Source of the DNA: an uncultured Alphaproteobacteria bacterium
GTDB taxonomy: Bacteria > Pseudomonadota > Alphaproteobacteria > UBA6615
Reading direction: 5' to 3'
Assembly: GCA_943787445.1 (NCBI GenBank)
Contig: CALSML010000028.1
Location: 1 to 58,739, forward strand
Length of the DNA: 58,739 nucleotides
Each line of letters opens with the position of its first letter. Positions within the stretch are counted from its first letter, which is position 1. The translations under genes and the position numbers were made by a program. The notes beneath the pieces are model-generated. The model saw only the letters and a program-made list of their open reading frames with translations. It was not told the DNA's origin and searched no databases. Below are positions 34,890 to 43,919 of this stretch, in pieces.

Positions 34890-35299
34890 GCCACCACACC
34901 GCGACGGGTTTCGTTCAGGGTCACGCTGCCGGCATTGAAGGCGGCCTTCAGGATCGGCAGGGCATTGTGGGGATTGCATGATCCGCACATGAAGACATCG
35001 ATCGCGGCATAGTCGCGTTCGGGCCATGTGTGGATGGAGATGTGGCTTTCGGCGAGGATCAGGACGCCCGACACGCCGCCGGAATCCGAAAACTGATGCA
35101 GATGGGCGCTCAGCACCGTGGCGTCGGCCGCTTCGGCCGCCTTGCGCAGGGCGGCCTCGATGGTTTCGATATCGGTCAGGTTATCGGCATCCCACAGATC
35201 AACCAGAAGATGGCGGCCGGCGAAGGACACGCCATTTTCATGGATGAAGTAATCGGTGAGGGCGGTCGGCTCCAGAACCGTAGTTGCGTTGTTGGCCAT
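34886..35299 (-). CDS. speH: S-adenosylmethionine decarboxylase proenzyme (prokaryotic class 1B)
   Basis: 137 residues. The precursor self-cleaves between Glu84 and Ser85 in ILAESHISIHTWPE, turning Ser85 into the pyruvoyl cofactor; Cys105 in DVFMCGSCNP is the conserved proton donor. It makes decarboxylated SAM for SpeE downstream. The start at ATG 35299 (MANNATTVLEP) has CAGGAG nine bases upstream; the longer frame to 35458 runs through the terminator hairpin of the preceding gene and is unlikely. First gene of the speH-speE-isomerase operon. Confidence 0.93.
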   Translation of the reverse strand: MANNATTVLEPTALTDYFIHENGVSFAGRHLLVDLWDADNLTDIETIEAALRKAAEAADATVLSAHLHQFSDSGGVSGVLILAESHISIHTWPERDYAAIDVFMCGSCNPHNALPILKAAFNAGSVTLNETRRGVVA

Positions 35300-35417
35300 C
35301 CCCTGGGAACTCCTGAAGGCAGTGATCGAGCCAGCGCTTTTTACGGACTTTTTTCGGCAGCGCAATAAGGAAATGCAAGCGTCGAAGTTACGTGTTTCTC
35401 GTGGGCTGATGATTCGG

Positions 35418-35465
35418 AAAAAAGGGGGTGGGGCGCTGACCGGAAGTTCTCCAGTCACCGCCCCT
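35418..35465 (-). terminator. Intrinsic terminator of the acyl-CoA dehydrogenase operon
   Basis: On the minus strand GGGGCG-GTGACTGG pairs with CCGGTCAG-CGCCCC (35430-35465) and is followed, after ACCCCC, by TTTTTT (35423-35418). It sits between the dehydrogenase stop at 35563 and speH, and separates the two leftward operons. It could also attenuate read-through into speH. No known polyamine or SAM riboswitch is recognised in the 263-base gap. Confidence 0.7.
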
Positions 35466-35562
35466 GAGGGGAGGCTTGCTTCCTGGGTAAGGGAGCAATG
35501 ACATCTTTGTACGCGGGAATATCACGCGCCGATGTGACGTCTGTCACAGGGGAAAACTTTTT

Positions 35563-37341
35563 TTAGAAAGCGTCCTCGGCCAGCGCCATCACCGAATCTC
35601 CGCCCCGGGTGATGGTCGCCAGATGCATATCGGCGCGGGGCAGGATGTGGTCGGCATAGAAACGCGCGGTGATCCGCTTGGAATTGAGGAATTCCGGGCT
35701 GGCGCCCGTGGTATCACCTTTTGCCGTGGTCAGAGCGGCGCGGGTCATCAGCCAGCCGCCCACCACCGTGCCGGCGAGGTGCAGAAAGGCATGCGCGCCG
35801 GCGAATTTCCGGTTCACATCATTGTGGGCGGGGTCGAGCATCCATTCGGTTGCGCGCCTCAGGGTCTGGGTGGCGTTTTTCTGGGCTGCGAGGATGGGGG
35901 CGAGTTCGGGGTCATCCGAATCCGGCAACGCGTCGAGTTCAGCAAGCAGTTCGTCCATGGCCGCACCACCGTCACGCAGCAATTTGCGGCCCAGCAGATC
36001 GATCGCCTGAATGCCATTGGTCCCCTCATAGATCGGGGCAATGCGCGAATCACGGAAATACTGGGCGGCGCCGGTTTCCTCGATGAACCCCATCCCGCCA
36101 TGCATCTGGACACCGGTAGAGGCGATATCGACCCCCAGATCGGTGCACCAGGCCTTCACCACGGGGGTGAGCAAATCCGTGCGGCGGGAATTGTAGCCGC
36201 GCGTCTCCGAATCCTCATGGTGCCGGGACCGGTCCAGCGCTGCGTTGGTGTAGTAGGCCAGCGCCCGCATGGCTTCGGTCTGGGCCCGCATGGACATCAG
36301 CATCCGGCGCACATCCGGGTGATGGATGATGGTCACGGAGTCCTTGCCGCCATCGACGGGTGCGGATTGCACCCGCTCGCGGGCATAGGCCACGGCGTGC
36401 TGATAGGCGCGTTCGGCCACGGCCACGCCCTGCAGGCCGACATTGAGACGGGCATTGTTCATCATCGTGAACATGCAGCGCAGGCCATCATGCTCGTCGC
36501 CGATCAGGTAGCCGATCGCGCCGTCGCTGCTCTCGCCATAGGACATCACGCAGGTCGGGCTGGCATGGATGCCGAGTTTGTGCTCCAGGCCGATGGCATA
36601 GGCGTCATTGCGTTCGCCCAGCGAGCCATCTTCGTTCACGAGGAATTTCGGAACCAGGAAAAGGCTGATTCCCTTCACGCCAGCCGGGGCGTCGGGCAGG
36701 CGGGCGAGCACCAGATGGATGATGTTGTCGGTGAAATCCTGTTCGCCATAGGTGATGAAGATCTTGGTACCCGTGATCCGATAGTGATCACCCTCACGCT
36801 CGGCGCGGGATTTCAGCAGGCTCAGATCGGTGCCGGCCTGGGGCTCGGTCAGGTTCATGGTGCCGGTCCACTCGCCGGAGACCAGCCGGGGGAGGAAGGT
36901 GGCCTTCAGCTCGTCCGTGCCATGGGCGATCAGGGATTCGATGGCGCCGATGGTCAGGAGGGGACAGAGCGACCAGGAGAGGTTGGACGACTGCCACATC
37001 TCCTGCAAAGCCGTGGTGATCGTCCACGGTAGTCCCATCCCTCCATGTTCGGCCTCGAAGGGAGTGCCGTTCCAGCCACCCTCGACAAAGGCCCGATAGG
37101 CCTCCTTGAAGCCATCGGGTGTCGTCACGGCTCCATCGCTCAGGCTCGAGCCCTGCTGATCGCCGGACTGGTTGAGCGGGGCCACCACCTCGCGGGTGAA
37201 GCGGGCGGATTCGGCCAAGATGGCTTCAACCAGGTCTTCGGTGGTCTCGGTGAAGGCCGGAAACTCCCGCAGCTCCTCCATGCCGCAAAGATGTTCCAGA
37301 ATGAACTGCATATCCTGAACGGGGGCGTTGTAGTCCGACAT
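35563..37341 (-). CDS. Acyl-CoA dehydrogenase, long DmdC-like subfamily
   Basis: 592 residues, about 200 longer than classical acyl-CoA dehydrogenases, because of an additional C-terminal helical region. FAD and substrate motifs: GTMNLTEPQAGTDLSLLKSRA, ITGTKIFITYGEQD, GVQMHGGMGFIEETGAAQYFRD, and IAPIYEGTNGIQAIDLLGRKL with the catalytic Glu. This long form includes 3-methylmercaptopropionyl-CoA dehydrogenase (DmdC) of DMSP breakdown and several uncharacterised enzymes, so the acyl group is not fixed. The start at ATG 37341 lies 11 bases after the stop of the FAD-linked dehydrogenase gene, in one operon. A terminator follows. Confidence 0.87.
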   Translation of the reverse strand: MSDYNAPVQDMQFILEHLCGMEELREFPAFTETTEDLVEAILAESARFTREVVAPLNQSGDQQGSSLSDGAVTTPDGFKEAYRAFVEGGWNGTPFEAEHGGMGLPWTITTALQEMWQSSNLSWSLCPLLTIGAIESLIAHGTDELKATFLPRLVSGEWTGTMNLTEPQAGTDLSLLKSRAEREGDHYRITGTKIFITYGEQDFTDNIIHLVLARLPDAPAGVKGISLFLVPKFLVNEDGSLGERNDAYAIGLEHKLGIHASPTCVMSYGESSDGAIGYLIGDEHDGLRCMFTMMNNARLNVGLQGVAVAERAYQHAVAYARERVQSAPVDGGKDSVTIIHHPDVRRMLMSMRAQTEAMRALAYYTNAALDRSRHHEDSETRGYNSRRTDLLTPVVKAWCTDLGVDIASTGVQMHGGMGFIEETGAAQYFRDSRIAPIYEGTNGIQAIDLLGRKLLRDGGAAMDELLAELDALPDSDDPELAPILAAQKNATQTLRRATEWMLDPAHNDVNRKFAGAHAFLHLAGTVVGGWLMTRAALTTAKGDTTGASPEFLNSKRITARFYADHILPRADMHLATITRGGDSVMALAEDAF

Positions 37342-37352
37342 CTCTTTCACTC

Positions 37353-38798
37353 CTATTCCGGATCGGGTTCCTGAAGAACCTTGCCCGGGTTCATCAATCC
37401 CTTGGGATCGAGCATATCCTTGATCGCGCGCATCATGTCGATTTCGACACCGGCCTTGTGCTGGGCGAGTTCGGCTACCTTGATCTTGCCGATGCCGTGC
37501 TCGGCCGAAAAACTGCCGCGCATGCTGTCCACCACGTCGTGCACCAGATGGCAGATCTCGTCCCAGCGGGCGAGGAAAGCGGCCCCGTCGGCACCGTCAG
37601 GCTGGGTCAGATTGTAATGCACATTGCCGTCGCCCACATGGCCAAAGGCGACCGGGCGGATGCCTGGGCAGGCTTTGGTGACGGCCGCATTGGCCTGACG
37701 AATGAACTCGGGAACCGATGAAATGGGCACTGAAACATCGTTCTTGATGCTCGCGCCTTCCGGTTTCTGTGCAAGCACCATGGCTTCGCGCAGGAACCAC
37801 ATCTGTTCGCGCTGGGATTCGGACTGGGCGATGACCGCATCCACGACCAGACCGTCTTCGAAGGCTCTGGCCAGAAAGCTCTCCATGACCTCGCCCAGGC
37901 TGGAATTTTCGTCGCTGCTTTCAAATTCGATCAGGGCACACCAATCATGGGGTTCGTCGAGAAAATCGATGGCCCCCTCGATATGGCGCACGGAAATCTC
38001 GATGGCGATGCGCGGGATCAGCTCGAATCCCGACACGGTGTCGGCGCTGGCGGCGCGAGCACGACCCAGAACCTTGAGGACACTGTCGAGATCCTTCAGG
38101 GCGATGAAGGCGGTGTGGCGCGAGCGTGGTTTGGGGAACATCTTGATTACCGCACCGGTGATGATGCCGAGCGAGCCTTCGGCACCAATGAACAGATGCT
38201 TGAGATCGTAGCCGGTGTTGTTCTTGCGTAGGCCGGTCAGGCCATCCCAGATCCTGCCATCGGGCAGCACAACTTCCAGACCAAGGGTCAGCTCCCGGGT
38301 GTTGCCGTAACGCAGCACCGCTGTACCGCCGGCATTGGTCGAGAGGTTGCCGCCGATCTGACAGGACCCCTCGGCACCCAGACTGAGGGGAAACAGTCGA
38401 TTATGTTCGTCGGCGACAGTCTGCAGATCCGCCAGCACGCAGCCTGCATCCACGGTCATGGTGAAATTGGCCGGATCAATGGCGCGCACCCTTTTCATAC
38501 GCGACAGGCTGAGAACCAATTCGCCGCTGGCCACCGCGCCACCACACAGGCCGGTGTTGCCGCCCTGTGGCACGATGGCCACGTTGGCCGCGTAACAGGC
38601 CGCCAGCACCCGGGAGACCTCTTCGGTGTTGCCGGGACGGACGACGCAAGGTGTCTCGCCACGGAACAGGCCGCGCTGTTCATCCAGATAGGGCTCCATA
38701 TCTACGGGATCGGTGATCAGACCGACCGTGCCGACAATCGCTTCCAGCTGGTTCAGGAATCCATCGGGCAGGGTTTGCGGGGTTTGGCTCATGGTCAT
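37353..38798 (-). CDS. FAD-binding oxidoreductase (GlcD/D-2-hydroxyglutarate dehydrogenase type)
   Basis: 481 residues, VAO-type flavoprotein. The PCMH FAD domain shows VVRPGNTEEVSRVLAACY, VPQGGNTGLCGGAV and GGNLSTNAGGTAVLRYGNTR; the C-terminal domain has VAFGHVGDGNVHYNLTQP, SFSAEHGIGKIKVAEL and the closing DPKGLMNPGKVL. It oxidises D-2-hydroxy acids (D-2-hydroxyglutarate or D-lactate-like), passing electrons to a flavoprotein acceptor. The start is ATG 38798 (ATG 38792 is also possible). Upstream gene of an operon with the long acyl-CoA dehydrogenase. Confidence 0.87.
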   Translation of the reverse strand: MTMSQTPQTLPDGFLNQLEAIVGTVGLITDPVDMEPYLDEQRGLFRGETPCVVRPGNTEEVSRVLAACYAANVAIVPQGGNTGLCGGAVASGELVLSLSRMKRVRAIDPANFTMTVDAGCVLADLQTVADEHNRLFPLSLGAEGSCQIGGNLSTNAGGTAVLRYGNTRELTLGLEVVLPDGRIWDGLTGLRKNNTGYDLKHLFIGAEGSLGIITGAVIKMFPKPRSRHTAFIALKDLDSVLKVLGRARAASADTVSGFELIPRIAIEISVRHIEGAIDFLDEPHDWCALIEFESSDENSSLGEVMESFLARAFEDGLVVDAVIAQSESQREQMWFLREAMVLAQKPEGASIKNDVSVPISSVPEFIRQANAAVTKACPGIRPVAFGHVGDGNVHYNLTQPDGADGAAFLARWDEICHLVHDVVDSMRGSFSAEHGIGKIKVAELAQHKAGVEIDMMRAIKDMLDPKGLMNPGKVLQEPDPE

Positions 38799-38848
38799 TG
38801 ATTTAGCTTGCGATCGGGCAGGCGGCAATAGGGCGCGCGGGCATTGTC

Positions 38849-39847
38849 TCAGCCCTTGCGCGGATCATTCTTCGGGTCGGCATGAGCCTCGGCGGCTCGC
38901 CGCAGCCGGTCGTTGATCGCCCGCCCCAGGTCTGTTTCGGGAATCGGGGTCACCGCGATGGCGCGGTGGTGGGGCGTATCAAGCTGGCGCAGAAATGCGA
39001 AGAGATTGGCTGCAGCCTCGGTCAAATCGCCGGTCGGGCTGAGATTGAGAGTTGTTTCGGGGTTTCCGAACGTGCTGTCGCCGAAACAGAGCAAGGCTTC
39101 GTCGGGTCCGGTGTCCCGTGCATTTAGCCGGACGGGGATACGTGGCGCATAGTGCCGGGCCAGCTGGCCTGGCGAGCGCGGTGCTGTACCGTCAACCGGA
39201 CGGGTTGCGTCTTCCACGGGGCCAAGAATGTCTTCGAGCTGCTCATGGGTGATCGCGCCGTGCCGCAGCAGAGCGGGCTGTTCGCTGCACAGATCGATGA
39301 CTGTGGATTCGAGACCGACTGCGCAGGCGCCACCATCGAGAATCATGTCCGCTTTTGCGCCCAGAGACTGCGCGACATGAGTTGCGTGAGTCGGTGACAC
39401 CTCACCGGCGGTGTTGGCGCTTGGGGCCGCAATTGGCCCGCCAAACTTTGCAAGGAGATCACGCGCCAGTGGATGGACCGGTGCCCGCAGAGCCACGCTG
39501 TCGAGGCCTGCGCTCACGAGCAGCGACAACGTACAATCGGGGCGGCGGGGCACCACGAAACTCAACGGGCCGGGCCAGAAGGTATCTGAGAGCTGGCGCG
39601 CCCGTTCATCGAGCACCCCGTAAAGGGAAGCGGCATCTACATCGAGTACATGTACGATAAGCGGATTGAAGCTCGGTCGGTTCTTGGCTTCAAAGATTCT
39701 CGCCACAGCCTGATCATCACGGGCATCCGCACCGAGGCCGTAGACCGTTTCCGTCGGGAAGGCGACCAGCCTGCAAGCCTGCAGATGTATGGCGGCTCTG
39801 GTCACGCCGTCGTCGTTTCCCGGGATGATGTTGGCCCTGTCGGTCAT
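38849..39847 (-). CDS. tsaC: L-threonylcarbamoyladenylate synthase (TsaC/Sua5 with C-terminal Sua5 domain)
   Basis: 332 residues, the two-domain Sua5 form. The YrdC domain has CRLVAFPTETVYGLGADA, KNRPSFNPLIVHV, TFWPGPLSFVV and GPIAAPSANTAGEVSPTHA; the extra Sua5 domain begins after APRSPGQLARHYAPRIPV. It makes threonylcarbamoyl-AMP for the t6A37 tRNA modification, a nearly universal function. The start at ATG 39847 is 13 bases after the cysQ stop, so the two genes are cotranscribed. Confidence 0.92.
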   Translation of the reverse strand: MTDRANIIPGNDDGVTRAAIHLQACRLVAFPTETVYGLGADARDDQAVARIFEAKNRPSFNPLIVHVLDVDAASLYGVLDERARQLSDTFWPGPLSFVVPRRPDCTLSLLVSAGLDSVALRAPVHPLARDLLAKFGGPIAAPSANTAGEVSPTHATHVAQSLGAKADMILDGGACAVGLESTVIDLCSEQPALLRHGAITHEQLEDILGPVEDATRPVDGTAPRSPGQLARHYAPRIPVRLNARDTGPDEALLCFGDSTFGNPETTLNLSPTGDLTEAAANLFAFLRQLDTPHHRAIAVTPIPETDLGRAINDRLRRAAEAHADPKNDPRKG

Positions 39848-39860
39848 GGCAGGCGGTGCG

Positions 39861-40604
39861 CTATCGTCGCCCGAATGCGACGAAGCCCGGATTGAGGTAT
39901 TTCGGCTTCTTGCCGTAGTCGAATACCCCACCGTCGATCCGGGTCAGGGAACCGCCCGCGGCCAGCACGATGGCATGGCCGGCGCCGGTGTCCCACTCGC
40001 AGGTTGGGCCGAACCGGGGATAGATGTCGGCGATCCCTTCGGCGAGGCGCCCGAATTTGAGTGCGCTGCCCTGAGGTATGCGACTGCGCACGGTTTTATC
40101 GACCAGGTATTTCTCCAGCCGCTCATTCACTGAATGGGACCGGCTGACCAGCACATCGAGTCCGTCTTCCGGTGGCATCCGGCAGGAAATGGCCCGCTCC
40201 GGTTCGTCGCCCGCGATCAGGGTCGCACCGTTCTGCAGGGTGGCCGCATACATCAGGTCGAGTGCCGGCGCATAGAGCACGCCGAAGATCGGGATGTTGT
40301 CCTCGACCAGCCCGATATTCACCGTGAACTCGTCATTGCGCTTGAGAAACTCCCGGGTGCCGTCGAGCGGGTCGACCAGCCAGAAACGGTTGCCAACGGC
40401 TTCCGGACTGTCGCCGGCGGAATGTTCTTCCTCGGAGACCACCGGAATGTCGGGTGTCAGTGCGCGCAGACCGGGAAGGATCACGGCTTCGGCTGCCGTA
40501 TCTGCTAGCGTGACCGGGGATCCGTCATCCTTGCGGGTGTTGTCGAAGTCCGTGCGATAGACTTCCATGATGGCCGTGCCTGCTGCGTAGGCGAGGTCAC
40601 GCAC
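39861..40604 (-). CDS. cysQ: 3'(2'),5'-bisphosphate nucleotidase CysQ
   Basis: 247 residues, inositol-monophosphatase fold. The metal site is formed by VVSEEEHSAG and FWLVDPLDGTREFLKRNDEF, and the C-terminal signature is CEWDTGAGHAIVLAAGG. It hydrolyses PAP left from sulfate activation. The first usable start codon is GTG 40604, but the family text extends upstream in frame (AALTPA before VRDLAYAAG), where no ATG, GTG or TTG exists; an AGGGAG at about 40633 precedes an ATC. The true start may be this rare AUC, or the CTG between them. Cotranscribed with tsaC downstream. Confidence 0.88.
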   Translation of the reverse strand: MRDLAYAAGTAIMEVYRTDFDNTRKDDGSPVTLADTAAEAVILPGLRALTPDIPVVSEEEHSAGDSPEAVGNRFWLVDPLDGTREFLKRNDEFTVNIGLVEDNIPIFGVLYAPALDLMYAATLQNGATLIAGDEPERAISCRMPPEDGLDVLVSRSHSVNERLEKYLVDKTVRSRIPQGSALKFGRLAEGIADIYPRFGPTCEWDTGAGHAIVLAAGGSLTRIDGGVFDYGKKPKYLNPGFVAFGRR

Positions 40605-40661
40605 TGCCGGTGTCAGAGCCGCCGTGTCGATGGGGTATCTCCCTGTTGAGTTCCTTGGTGC

Positions 40662-42998
40662 CTATTCGGCTGCCATGGGCTGGTTGGCGAGGGCCCAGAT
40701 CACATCCGGGGTGGCGGGCATATCGACATCGTGGATGACGGCGTCATTGGACACCGCATCCACGATCGCGTTGATCGCGGCCGCCGGTGCCCCGATGGCC
40801 CCCGCTTCCCCGGTGCCCTTGATCCCGAGCGGATTGGTTGTGCAGAGCTCGTTGCGCATGGAGAAGTCGAAATTCGGGACATCATCGGCGCGCGGCATGC
40901 GGTAGTCGATGAAGGAACCTGATACCAACTGACCGGATTCCGCATCATAGATCGTGTTTTCGTGCAGCGCCTGGCCGAGGCCCTGTACGATGCCGCCATG
41001 CACCTGACCGGCGATCAGTAACGGATTGATCGTGTCACCGAAATCGTCGACGACGGTGTAGCGGCAGATTTCGGGAATTCCGGTTTCCGGATCGATCTCG
41101 ATCTCGCAGATATGAGCGCCATTGGGAAATGTCGGCGCATCGGGCTGGTGGGATTCCGTGGAATCAAGACCTGGTTCCATGCCCTCGGGCAGATTGGCCG
41201 GGTCCAGTGCGGCCTTTGCCACTTCGAACAGGGACATGGCGCGATCGGTGCCCGCCACGCGGAAGCTGCCATTGGCATATTCGATATCGGCTTCGGCGGT
41301 TTCCATCATCTGGGCGGCAATCGCCTGGCCCTTTTCCTTGATGGCTTCCGATGCCTTGGAGATGGCAACCCCGCCCACGGTGACCGAGCGGGAGCCCCCT
41401 GTCAGGCCTGGCGGAACGATATCGCTGTCGCCCTGCACCATGACCATCTGATCGGTGTCGATCCCCAGTCGGTCCGACATGATCTGCTTGTAAGAGGTAT
41501 CGTGGCCCTGTCCGTTGGACATGGTGCCGATATAGAAGGTAATTATTTCGTTGTCGGGATCAATGCGCACATCGGCGACTTCGGGATTGCCGCCGCCGCA
41601 TTTTTCGACATAGGTCGCCATGCCAATGCCGCGCAGCATGCCGCGTTTGGCACTCTCGGCCTTGCGCGCAGCAAAGCCTGCCCACTCGGCCTTCGCCATA
41701 CTTTCTTCCATGATCGCGGTGAAGTTGCCGCTGTCATAGGTGTCGCCGAAGGCTGTCGTATAAGGCAGCTGATCGGGCTGGATGAAGTTGCGGCGGCGCA
41801 GCTCATCGGGAGCCAGACCCAGTTCGCGGGCGCATTTGTCGACCAGCCGCTCGATGCAGTAGATCGCTTCGGGGCGTCCGGCGCCACGATAGGCATCTGT
41901 GGGAACCGTGTTGGTGAGAATGCCTTTCACATTGGCCCAGGCCGTGGGGAAGGCATACAGGCCGTTCAGCATTGCCGTGCCGGCCTCGGTCGGGATGTAG
42001 GTTCCGAAATGAGACAAATAGGCACCCAGATTGGCGTAGGTGGTCACGCGCAGGGCAAGGAACTTGCCGTCCCCGTCAACGGCCACTTCGGCCTTGGTGA
42101 CGTGGTCGCGTCCCTGAATATCGGACATGAAACCTTCGCTGCGGTCCGAGGTCCAGCGCACCGGGCGCTTGACTTTCTTCGCGGCCCAGACAGCAAGCGG
42201 CTGTTCCGGATGGGTGAAAATCTTCATGCCGAAACCGCCGCCCACATCGCCGGTGACAACGCGGAGTTTCTCCTTGTCCATCTTCAGGATGTTGTCGGCG
42301 ATTGTGTTGCGGATGCCATGTGTGCCTTGAGAGGAGGTGTAGAGGGTCGACTTGTCGGAGGCTTCGTCATAATCGGCGATGGCCGCGCGCGGCTCCATCG
42401 GGTTCACGACGATCCGGTTGTTGATGAGCTCGAGGCTGGTGATGTGGCTGCCCTTGGCGAAGGCCGCCTCGGTCTCCTCCTGCTGTCCCTTGCCCCAGTC
42501 GAAGCAGACATTGTTGTCGATGTCGTCATAGAGCCGGTCGGCACCGTCGAGTGCGGAGCGATAGGTGTCCGTCGTGGAGGGCAGAATTGTGTAATCGACC
42601 TTGATCAGTTCGGCCGCGTCGCGCGCCTGCGCCAGAGTCTCGGCGACAATGAAAGCTACCGGCTCACCCACGTGGCGAACCTTGCCCTGAGCGAGAAGCG
42701 GTCGATAGGTCTCGCCCCGTGCGGAGCCATCGAGATTGGTGACCGGGAACATGCAGGGCATGGCGCCGATATCTTCTGCGGCCACATCGTCGCCGGTCAG
42801 GATCAGCAATACGCCGGGCGCGGCCCGCGCTGCCGTGGCATCGATGCTTCCGATCTTGGCATGGGCATGGGGTGAACGCAGCACAAAGGCGGCGCTTTCG
42901 TTCTCAAGCTGTACATCGTCGGTATATGTGCCGCTGCCGGTGAGCAGACGAAGATCTTCGATACGCGTGACGGACTGACCGATGCCGAACTGGCCCAT
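40662..42998 (-). CDS. Xanthine dehydrogenase/CoxL-family molybdenum hydroxylase large subunit (form II type), orphan
   Basis: 778 residues, the molybdopterin cytosine dinucleotide-binding large subunit of the CO dehydrogenase/xanthine oxidase family. IGQSVTRIEDLRLLTGSGTYTDD begins the first domain; DAYRGAGRPEAIYCIERL is the AYRGAGR signature of form II, not the AYRCSFR of true CO dehydrogenase; GGSRSVTVGGVAI and GTGEAGAIGAPAAAINAI carry cofactor contacts and the catalytic Glu. The enzymes hydroxylate heteroaromatics or aldehydes. The needed FAD and 2Fe-2S subunits are not encoded nearby. The start is ATG 42998. A paralogue is at 50277-52607. Confidence 0.87.
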   Translation of the reverse strand: MGQFGIGQSVTRIEDLRLLTGSGTYTDDVQLENESAAFVLRSPHAHAKIGSIDATAARAAPGVLLILTGDDVAAEDIGAMPCMFPVTNLDGSARGETYRPLLAQGKVRHVGEPVAFIVAETLAQARDAAELIKVDYTILPSTTDTYRSALDGADRLYDDIDNNVCFDWGKGQQEETEAAFAKGSHITSLELINNRIVVNPMEPRAAIADYDEASDKSTLYTSSQGTHGIRNTIADNILKMDKEKLRVVTGDVGGGFGMKIFTHPEQPLAVWAAKKVKRPVRWTSDRSEGFMSDIQGRDHVTKAEVAVDGDGKFLALRVTTYANLGAYLSHFGTYIPTEAGTAMLNGLYAFPTAWANVKGILTNTVPTDAYRGAGRPEAIYCIERLVDKCARELGLAPDELRRRNFIQPDQLPYTTAFGDTYDSGNFTAIMEESMAKAEWAGFAARKAESAKRGMLRGIGMATYVEKCGGGNPEVADVRIDPDNEIITFYIGTMSNGQGHDTSYKQIMSDRLGIDTDQMVMVQGDSDIVPPGLTGGSRSVTVGGVAISKASEAIKEKGQAIAAQMMETAEADIEYANGSFRVAGTDRAMSLFEVAKAALDPANLPEGMEPGLDSTESHQPDAPTFPNGAHICEIEIDPETGIPEICRYTVVDDFGDTINPLLIAGQVHGGIVQGLGQALHENTIYDAESGQLVSGSFIDYRMPRADDVPNFDFSMRNELCTTNPLGIKGTGEAGAIGAPAAAINAIVDAVSNDAVIHDVDMPATPDVIWALANQPMAAE

Positions 42999-43114
42999 GG
43001 GACACCCTCTTCGAGGCTGGAATGACGTGAATTGGTTGTTCCCCGATGATATGCGACCCGATGGGCGCAAACCAAGCCCCCCGGGGAGATTCATCTGATA
43101 AGATTTTTCCTGTC

Positions 43115-43636
43115 ATGAGCGAGATCGAACAGAGGGATGAGGAATTCACCGGCGTAACGGGCCGTTACTGGCACGCGCTCGACGATGGCCGCATCCAGTG
43201 CGATCTGTGTCCGCGGCTGTGCAAGCTGAACGATGGCCAGCGCGGGCTGTGTTTCGTGCGTGCGCGGACCAAGGATCAGATCGTGTTGACCACCTATGGC
43301 CGCTTGAGCGGCTATTGCATCGACCCGATCGAGAAAAAGCCCCTCAATCATTTTTTGCCGGGTACGCCGGTGCTCAGTTTTGGAACCGCAGGCTGCAACC
43401 TGACCTGCTAGTTCTGTCAGAACTGGGATATTTCGAAGTCGCGGGAGTTCGACCGCCTGACCGATGCGGCGATGCCGGAAGATATCGCGAAAGCAGCCGT
43501 GGCGCATGGCTGCCGGTCGGTGGCCTTCACCTATAACGACCCGTTGATCTTTCTGGAGTACGCCGTTGATGTGGCGACGGCCTGTCGCGAGGTTGGTGTG
43601 CGCACGGTGGCGGTGCCGGCCACCGGGCCGGAATAA
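43115..43636 (+). pseudogene. AmmeMemoRadiSam radical SAM enzyme, truncated, with in-frame TAG
   Basis: Starts at ATG 43115 and reads GRIQCDLCPRLCKLNDGQRGLCFVR, YGRLSGYCIDPIEKKPLNHFLPG and SFGTAGCNLTC, all diagnostic of the AmmeMemoRadiSam radical SAM protein (AmrS). A TAG at 43409-43411 then falls inside the iron-sulfur motif, where CNLTC-x-FCQNWDISKSREFD is expected with Lys. The same frame continues as good family text (TYNDPLIFLEYAVDVATACREVGVRTVAV) to about 43615, then ends at TAA 43636 with foreign sequence. The C-terminal half is missing, lost in the deletion that joins it to the MEMO gene. Confidence 0.85.
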
Positions 43637-43800
43637 ATCAGCCCGGCATGCGGTGCGATCAGGGCCTTGGGTGACAATCGGATCGGACGGGCCTCGGCCA
43701 GATGCTGGTTGACCATGTTGGTCAGCGCGGTGGCGTCCGCAGGATAGAATGTTCCCGCGATGGCGGGTGGTCGGACGGATTGTGTCGTCTGTGATGGCAT
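43531..43800 (-). pseudogene. AmmeMemoRadiSam protein B (MEMO1-like), 3'-truncated
   Basis: From ATG 43800 the minus strand reads SVRPPAIAGTFYPADATALT and KALIAPHAGLIYSGPVAGTA, the N-terminus of MEMO-family proteins (AmrB), with the PHAG histidine. The match stops at about 43609; the frame then runs on antisense through the radical SAM remnant to 43531. About 64 residues of a normal protein of some 270 are left. It is convergent with the AmrS remnant, and their recognisable parts overlap by seven bases. Confidence 0.82.
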
Positions 43801-43919
43801 GGAGATGACTTGTTTGAGACTCGGAATTGCGTATATCGCCAACGACGCGCATAAGACTGAAATAGAAGACTAGCGTGCGATGGCCGTTTGCGCCAAAGCC
43901 TTAAGGAAAGGGTGACACC

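Noticed and set aside
35300..35562. SAM or polyamine riboswitch upstream of speH
   Set aside because: The strongest structure is a GC-rich hairpin followed by T6 on the minus strand, fitting a terminator for the upstream operon; no known SAM-II, speF or similar core motif is seen.
41112..42875. 587-codon open frame on the plus strand opposite the molybdenum hydroxylase
   Set aside because: Antisense shadow of 40662-42998; no start signal and no recognisable domain.
43409..43411. TAG in the radical SAM gene as a pyrrolysine or other recoding codon
   Set aside because: The gene is also truncated 200 bases later and its partner is truncated too, so loss of function explains the stop. No pylT/pylS-like genes are in the window.
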